NCBI GenBank assembly: GCA_023390955.1 | Contig: JAEWBW010000543.1 | Span: 1 to 23,546 of the forward strand | Length of the DNA stretch: 23,546 nt | Reading direction: 5' to 3' | DNA from: Pseudomonadota bacterium | Lineage (GTDB): Bacteria > Pseudomonadota > Alphaproteobacteria > Rhizobiales > Xanthobacteraceae | Part shown: piece after piece, positions 23,256-23,546 of the stretch | Layout of the letters: each line of letters opens with the position of its first letter | Position numbering within the stretch: the stretch's first letter is position 1 | Made by a program: the position numbers and the translations under genes | The notes under the pieces: generated by a model | What the model was told of the DNA's origin: nothing | Seen by the model: the letters and a program-made list of their open reading frames with translations, nothing else | Database searches by the model: none

Positions 23256-23546
23256 CTAGCCGAGCACCTGCTCGGCTTCCGTGACCGCGCAAAGCACATG
23301 GTAGAACGACGACGCAGGAATGGTGTCGACCAGCGACTTGCCGTCGCGGTCGAGCTGATCGTACCAGCCGCCCCGCACGGGATGGCTGAGGTAATGCCGT
23401 TCCAACCGCACCAGCGCAGCGCGCGCTTCGTCTGCCGCGCCCGCCTCGCCGGATTCGGCCTGCGAGATCCACGCCTTCGCCATCTCTGTCTGCGGCCACA
23501 GCCGGCGCGTCGCGCGGCGGATGTTGCCGGCGGCATCGCCTTCGTC
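23256..23546 (-). CDS. Partial AGE-family sugar epimerase/isomerase (C-terminal end)
   Basis: This frame is open from the right edge to a TAG at 23256-23258, giving the last 96 residues of a protein that starts outside the window. Motifs RRLWPQTEMAKAW, GGWYDQLDRDGKSLVD and IPASSFYHVLCAVTEAE match the C-terminal end of the N-acylglucosamine 2-epimerase (AGE) superfamily. This includes mannose-6-phosphate isomerase-like and mannose isomerase enzymes with an (alpha/alpha)6 barrel. The exact sugar cannot be decided from this part. It is convergent with livF of system 2. Confidence 0.85.
   Translation of the reverse strand, partial: DEGDAAGNIRRATRRLWPQTEMAKAWISQAESGEAGAADEARAALVRLERHYLSHPVRGGWYDQLDRDGKSLVDTIPASSFYHVLCAVTEAEQVLG

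Noticed and set aside
20908..23499. 863-codon open frame on the minus strand
   Set aside because: It is antisense to the clear binding-protein and livF genes, with no recognisable domain. Long antisense frames are expected from the third-position GC bias.
1..23546. CRISPR array, tRNA or rRNA genes
   Set aside because: No regularly spaced direct repeats and no tRNA-like cloverleaf with conserved anticodon and T-loop motifs were seen. The cloverleaf at 22245-22326 lacks a TTCGA T-loop and a CCA-type acceptor.

Overview
The window looks like chromosome from a GC-rich alphaproteobacterium, most probably Bradyrhizobium or a close relative. This rests on strong GC/third-position bias, HAAT-type ABC importer operons, and several families of GC-rich palindromic intergenic repeats of the kind common in Bradyrhizobiaceae. 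The species assignment is inference; no rRNA or tRNA is present.

Left part (1-3348): a partial HTH-methyltransferase gene runs off the left edge on the minus strand. It is divergent from a secreted TPR-caspase-like protein, and the space between them is rich in inverted repeats. Next (3349-9186, minus) comes a complete branched-chain-amino-acid-type importer, transcribed right to left as binding protein, LivH, LivM, LivG, LivF. Its last gene encodes a compact methionine-synthase-like zinc methyltransferase with all four zinc ligands. The binding-protein gene is preceded by a consensus -35 box and a perfect 20-bp palindrome, and is separated from livH by a block of hairpins.

Middle part (9187-14645): a small lipoprotein, purU (formyltetrahydrofolate deformylase), a HemD-like protein and an MFS exporter. 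A minus-strand cluster follows, reading Crp/Fnr regulator, AraC regulator, DUF4287 protein and DoxX-like membrane protein.

Right part (15657-23190, plus): a second complete HAAT importer, ordered livG, acyl-CoA ligase, livH, livM, binding protein, livF. The ligase overlaps livG by 4 bp, which suggests that an imported carboxylic acid is activated to its CoA thioester on entry. The Crp/Fnr-AraC pair is divergent from this operon and is the natural candidate regulator.

The most unusual object is at 18435-18911. A DUF559 (PD-(D/E)xK/Vsr-like) nuclease gene lies antisense within the second importer operon between two near-identical inverted repeat arms of about 70 nt. One arm carries the gene's ribosome binding site and the other supplies its last codons and stop, so the whole looks like one repeat-plus-nuclease unit. 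An 82-nt cloverleaf-like repeat at 22245-22326 and other palindromic repeats lie in neighbouring gaps. The window ends in the 3' part of an AGE-family sugar epimerase/isomerase gene on the minus strand.
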